Origin: 2-01-FULL-40-42 sp964349415 | Lineage (GTDB): Bacteria > Patescibacteriota > Microgenomatia > UBA1406 > GWC2-37-13 | NCBI GenBank assembly: GCA_964349415.1 | Contig: CAYGGJ010000031.1 | Span: forward strand, 1 to 9,689 | Reading direction: 5' to 3' | Length of the DNA: 9,689 nt | Shown: positions 6,739 to 9,689 of the stretch, piece after piece | How positions within the stretch are numbered: the stretch's first letter is position 1 | Layout of the letters: every line of letters begins with the position of its first letter | The notes under the pieces: model-generated | Told to the model about the DNA's origin: nothing | Databases searched by the model: none | Seen by the model: the letters and a program-made list of their open reading frames with translations, nothing else | Made by a program: the position numbers and the translations under genes

Positions 6739-7934
6739 GCTGCTTTTGTAGTTTGTATCTTTTTATAAACTGTTTCAAGTTGAGCTGCTATCTTTTGCCA
6801 GTTATATTTTTCCTGTACGAGAGTGTGAGCATTTTTGCGCACTTTTTCGTAAAGATTTTTATCAGAAAGAGCAAGTTTAATTTTTTCGACAAACTTTTCA
6901 GGACTGTTTGCAAAAAATACGTCTCTCCCTTCTTTCACATCAAGTCCTTCAACACCGGTTTTCGTAGAGACTATGGGGAGTCCTGATGCCATTGCAGCAA
7001 GAAGTTTTAATCGCGTACCTCCGGGGCCGAATATAGGAGCCAGAAAAAGAGTAGCATCAGAGTAGAGTTTTTTTACCGTGCCCGTGTCTCCATGGGCGAC
7101 GTCCACATATTCTACTCCTTCTTTTTTTGCCATTTTCTTGACATGCTGTCCCGCTATCACAAGCTTTGCATTAGGGACTTTTTTCTTAAGAAGAGGATAG
7201 ACTTGATCGACCAGATAGTTGGCTGCCTCTACATTTTGAAGCCATGAGAAATTACCCTGAAAAAGAAGAATGGTCTTTTTATTATCTTTTTTTGCAAGAT
7301 TTTTGATAAGCATATCTTCTCCGGCACCATTGGGGATAACGACAGGGCGGATGCTTGGTTCAATGTTTGAGACGATGGTTTTGTCAAGATCAGATACGGT
7401 CGCGACTAAGGAAGCCTTTTTCCAGTAATATTTTTCCCAAAAACGGAGTTTTGAAATATCGATCATGAGAAAGATTCTGAAAAACCACGGTAACGTTTCT
7501 ATGAAATGCTGATAGACTCTGAACTCCACGGTCTGTTCAACCAAAAGAATTGGGATTTTGGTTTGTGGGATGTGAGGCATGACATAAAACGTCTCGGAGT
7601 GGATAACGTCAAACTTGTTTTCACGGATTTCCTTTTCTAGTGCCTGCTTAGCCTCCGGCGAAAAATTTCTCACGATCAGAAAAGGTTGGAATGAAAATAG
7701 AGAACTTAGGATGTTTTTAATCTGCCATGGGTTTTCAGAGCGCTTACATAGATAGACTTTTTTACAATATGCCTGAAGGCGTGAGACATATTGTTTTTCC
7801 TGATTTGTTTTATAAAGTGCGACCAGCACGATGTCGTTTTTTTTACTTAAGTACTTGAGGAGGTTAAAGGACCGGATCTGTCCACCTGACGCCGGCGGAT
7901 AAGGAAGGTATGGTGTCACCATCAAGATCTTCAT
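6735..7934 (-). CDS. GT4-like glycosyltransferase with degenerate E-x7-E motif
   Basis: This 399-residue GT-B glycosyltransferase resembles the PslH/PEP-CTERM-associated sugar transferases. The N-terminus MKILMVTPYLPYPPASGGQIR, with a GG turn (17-18), and VIHSETFYV (110-118) belong to the acceptor domain. The region FQGNFSWLQNVEAANYL (225-241), VIAGQH (259-264) and FGPGGTRLKLLAAMASGLP (302-320) forms the donor domain. The position normally held by the second Glu of E-x7-E is A313, and the first is G305. The Gly-Gly-Thr-Arg-Leu-Lys form is usual in this subfamily, but most members I recall keep Glu before Ala-Met. Donor handling may therefore differ, although the fold is clear. The ATG overlaps the upstream GT39 stop (7931-7934) and its TGA overlaps the next ATG (6735-6738). 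The sugar is unknown. Confidence 0.9.
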   Translation of the reverse strand: MKILMVTPYLPYPPASGGQIRSFNLLKYLSKKNDIVLVALYKTNQEKQYVSRLQAYCKKVYLCKRSENPWQIKNILSSLFSFQPFLIVRNFSPEAKQALEKEIRENKFDVIHSETFYVMPHIPQTKIPILLVEQTVEFRVYQHFIETLPWFFRIFLMIDISKLRFWEKYYWKKASLVATVSDLDKTIVSNIEPSIRPVVIPNGAGEDMLIKNLAKKDNKKTILLFQGNFSWLQNVEAANYLVDQVYPLLKKKVPNAKLVIAGQHVKKMAKKEGVEYVDVAHGDTGTVKKLYSDATLFLAPIFGPGGTRLKLLAAMASGLPIVSTKTGVEGLDVKEGRDVFFANSPEKFVEKIKLALSDKNLYEKVRKNAHTLVQEKYNWQKIAAQLETVYKKIQTTKAA

Positions 7935-9427
7935 AAGGAGAAGATCGCGAATTGGTTATTTTCAAACACAATCGGAAACGTTTTCTCTTCTTTGATCTGC
8001 AGGATGACTTCTTGCTTGGATGTCACGAAGTACGAATACCCATCTTTTTTAAGCTCGGGAAGTGATTTGAATACAGATGGTGCACCTTCTCTGTGGGAAA
8101 GATATAAAAGGGTAGTGTCGCCCAGCGTATCGGTTACAATCTTACTATCTTGCTTGGTCAGATCCCTTATAACGCGGGCCATGTTTACCTGATCCTGAGG
8201 AAAGCCGTAATATCCTTTCACCTGATAATAAGAAATGAAGAATGAAAAACCAAAGAGCGCAACTATGGCGAGAAAAGTGACTACTTGGGAGATGAAGATC
8301 TTATTTTGTACGGCAAACAGTCCAACCCCCACTCCCACCATGACGGCAAGTGCTGGCAAGATAAGAGTCTGGTAGTACTCGTGCTGTACGTTTCCGCCCT
8401 GGAAAATAAGTAGATAGGCCAAAGACGAAATCCATAGACTTTGTAAAAAATACCTTTTTGGCTTCACCAAGAATCCCAATACAAAAAATACCGTAAGATA
8501 TCCACCGAAAATAATATTATTGATCCTTTCGTAAAAGATCCATCTGAAAAATGCCGGTTTGAAGAAAATATCCTGTAATCCGCCGCCGGTATTTACATAC
8601 TTAATAAGCCATGTAATAGTTCCCTCGGGACAGGTTGGACAGCTTGGGATTCCTGCAGGAAACTGTGCGACATACGCGGCCCACAGTCCATATGGAACTG
8701 CTGCCAATAAAAAAAACAAATAAGGGAGAATTTTTTTATGTACACTCCATCGATACTTGATTACAAAAAGCATGAGAAATGAGATGCCGTAAAAAATCAC
8801 AGTAGGTTTGGTGAGGATGCCGAGCATGAAAAAGAGAAGGGATAAGATGTAATAAACAATCGGTTTAACTCTACCTTTGCCGAAGGCAAAAAGATACATA
8901 AGGAAGAGCGAGATGAAGGTGAAGCCCAGAGCGGTTGCTTCGGGCAGAACAACTCTTGAAAAGAATACAAAGAAAGGAAAGAGGGCATAGGTTAGACTGC
9001 CTGCTACTGCTGCTGTCCTGCTGCTTTCTTTAATGAGGAAATAGTAAATTATCCCTATGGTTAAAAGGGAGAAGAATATAGTCACAAGACGTCCGTAAAT
9101 CTCAAGCGTTGTTAGCGGAATGTATTTATATAATGCAGCAACAATCGCATTATAGGTAGGAAACTCTACATACCTGTATCCTTCGGGGTTTTCCATACCG
9201 GACTGAATATTTGAAAGGTCGTGATATCTGGGTTTAAGAAGATTAAAGTCTCGTTCTGCAAAATTTCTGGCAACCGATGCAGTGTCAACCTGTCTCCATG
9301 AATGAAAGTCTGCAAGAGGTGTATCTATCTTGTAAAGTCTTACAACCAGAGCAAGAAGGATAATTGCCGAGACTATCAAGTAATCGAATTTTTTAAACAG
9401 ACTGTTATTTATCTTTTCTTTTTTCAT
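7931..9427 (-). CDS. polytopic GT39/ArnT-like membrane glycosyltransferase
   Basis: This 498-residue integral membrane protein resembles GT39/ArnT-type (GT-C fold) enzymes, which use polyprenyl-phosphate sugars outside the cytoplasmic membrane. I count about eleven hydrophobic helices, the first at 14-31 and the last near 378-400. A long first extracytoplasmic loop (about 32-109) carries HSWRQVD (42-48), whose Asp is the likely catalytic acid/metal position, and EFPTYNAIV (88-96). Other blocks are VVLPEA (159-164), HEYYQTLILP (349-358) and a CPTC pair (263-266) in a predicted outer loop. A soluble tail of roughly 95 residues follows. I chose the ATG at 9425-9427, giving MKKEKINNS before the first helix. 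An in-frame ATG at 9461-9463 would add 12 polar residues and lengthen the overlap with the upstream gene from 23 to 59 bases. The stop overlaps the next gene's ATG. It may decorate the glycan or a surface protein. Confidence 0.83.
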   Translation of the reverse strand: MKKEKINNSLFKKFDYLIVSAIILLALVVRLYKIDTPLADFHSWRQVDTASVARNFAERDFNLLKPRYHDLSNIQSGMENPEGYRYVEFPTYNAIVAALYKYIPLTTLEIYGRLVTIFFSLLTIGIIYYFLIKESSRTAAVAGSLTYALFPFFVFFSRVVLPEATALGFTFISLFLMYLFAFGKGRVKPIVYYILSLLFFMLGILTKPTVIFYGISFLMLFVIKYRWSVHKKILPYLFFLLAAVPYGLWAAYVAQFPAGIPSCPTCPEGTITWLIKYVNTGGGLQDIFFKPAFFRWIFYERINNIIFGGYLTVFFVLGFLVKPKRYFLQSLWISSLAYLLIFQGGNVQHEYYQTLILPALAVMVGVGVGLFAVQNKIFISQVVTFLAIVALFGFSFFISYYQVKGYYGFPQDQVNMARVIRDLTKQDSKIVTDTLGDTTLLYLSHREGAPSVFKSLPELKKDGYSYFVTSKQEVILQIKEEKTFPIVFENNQFAIFSL

Positions 9428-9689
9428 TGAGTTTTGCCGTCGGCAGGCTGATGAAGCCGACATAAAGACCGGCTACCAACCAAAAATTATAAGCTACTTT
9501 GGATGCCTCGAAAACATCTACGTACAGACTGTTTACAAGAAGCGCAAGTAAACCAAACCCAAAGCCGTAATGGATATATCGAATATCTTTCTTAGTATTT
9601 TTTGCAGCTCTGGTTACGAATCTGTTAATAGAGAATAAGAGATAGATAAAAAGGGATGTTCCTAAAATGCCGAATTCACCAAGCCAGCG
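9405..9689 (-). CDS. O-antigen ligase/polymerase-like membrane protein (C-terminal fragment)
   Basis: The minus strand is open from the window edge (CGC at 9689-9687) to TAA at 9407-9405, giving 94 residues of a gene whose start lies outside the window. The segment begins RWLGEFGILGTSLFIYLLF, continues with the helix GFGFGLLALLVNSLYVDVF, and ends with FWLVAGLYVGFI and a basic, charged tail. The LGEFGILG motif, then a short cytoplasmic linker, then two closing helices, is the usual C-terminal pattern of the Wzy/WaaL family, which polymerises or ligates undecaprenyl-linked glycans at the outer face of the membrane. It overlaps the GT39-type gene by 23 bases, placing it in the same operon. The fragment cannot separate ligase from polymerase. 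Confidence 0.75.
   Translation of the reverse strand, partial: RWLGEFGILGTSLFIYLLFSINRFVTRAAKNTKKDIRYIHYGFGFGLLALLVNSLYVDVFEASKVAYNFWLVAGLYVGFISLPTAKLNEKRKDK

Noticed and set aside
9455..9474. Inverted repeat AGCCG...CGGCT with a 10-base loop near the operon's upstream gene end
   Set aside because: The stem has only five pairs, lies inside coding sequence and has no T-run; not a credible terminator or regulatory hairpin.

Overview
The window most likely comes from a bacterium of the Candidate Phyla Radiation (Patescibacteria), probably near the Microgenomates; this placement is an inference. The evidence is dense packing, with several genes sharing an ATGA stop/start, a moderately AT-rich composition, and no recognisable Shine-Dalgarno sequence before any start. 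The protein set also fits: a Lon with a lysine-rich insert before the P-loop, a FemX-sized FemAB protein, and a GT39-type membrane glycosyltransferase carrying HSWRQVD. TGA is used as a stop, so the recoded UGA=Gly lineages are excluded.

Plus strand, 1-3557. The window opens in the C-terminal end of a 2-oxoacid:ferredoxin oxidoreductase alpha subunit, followed one base later by its complete beta subunit. After 43 bases comes lon, which has its own consensus sigma70-type promoter. The predicted transcription start falls on the A of the lon ATG, so the mRNA should be leaderless. A 27-bp inverted repeat with the geometry and outer bases of a CIRCE element (the HrcA operator) lies over the promoter. 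This is the most interesting regulatory feature in the window.

Minus strand, 9689-3566. A surface-glycan operon is transcribed right to left and converges on lon. In transcription order it holds: the C-terminal end of an O-antigen ligase/polymerase-like membrane protein, a polytopic GT39/ArnT-like glycosyltransferase, three GT4-fold cytoplasmic glycosyltransferases, and a FemAB-family aminoacyltransferase. Neighbouring genes overlap by 4 or 23 bases, or are 9 bases apart. The operon promoter lies outside the window. The likely joint role is to build and export or decorate an envelope glycan, with the FemAB protein acting on cell-wall precursors.

No stretch of 300 bases lacks a gene. I saw no tRNA, rRNA, CRISPR array, insertion sequence or prophage gene. 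All the genes belong to known families, and I do not see a new multi-gene system. The points worth following up are the lon control region, the Lon insert, and the degenerate active-site motif of one glycosyltransferase.
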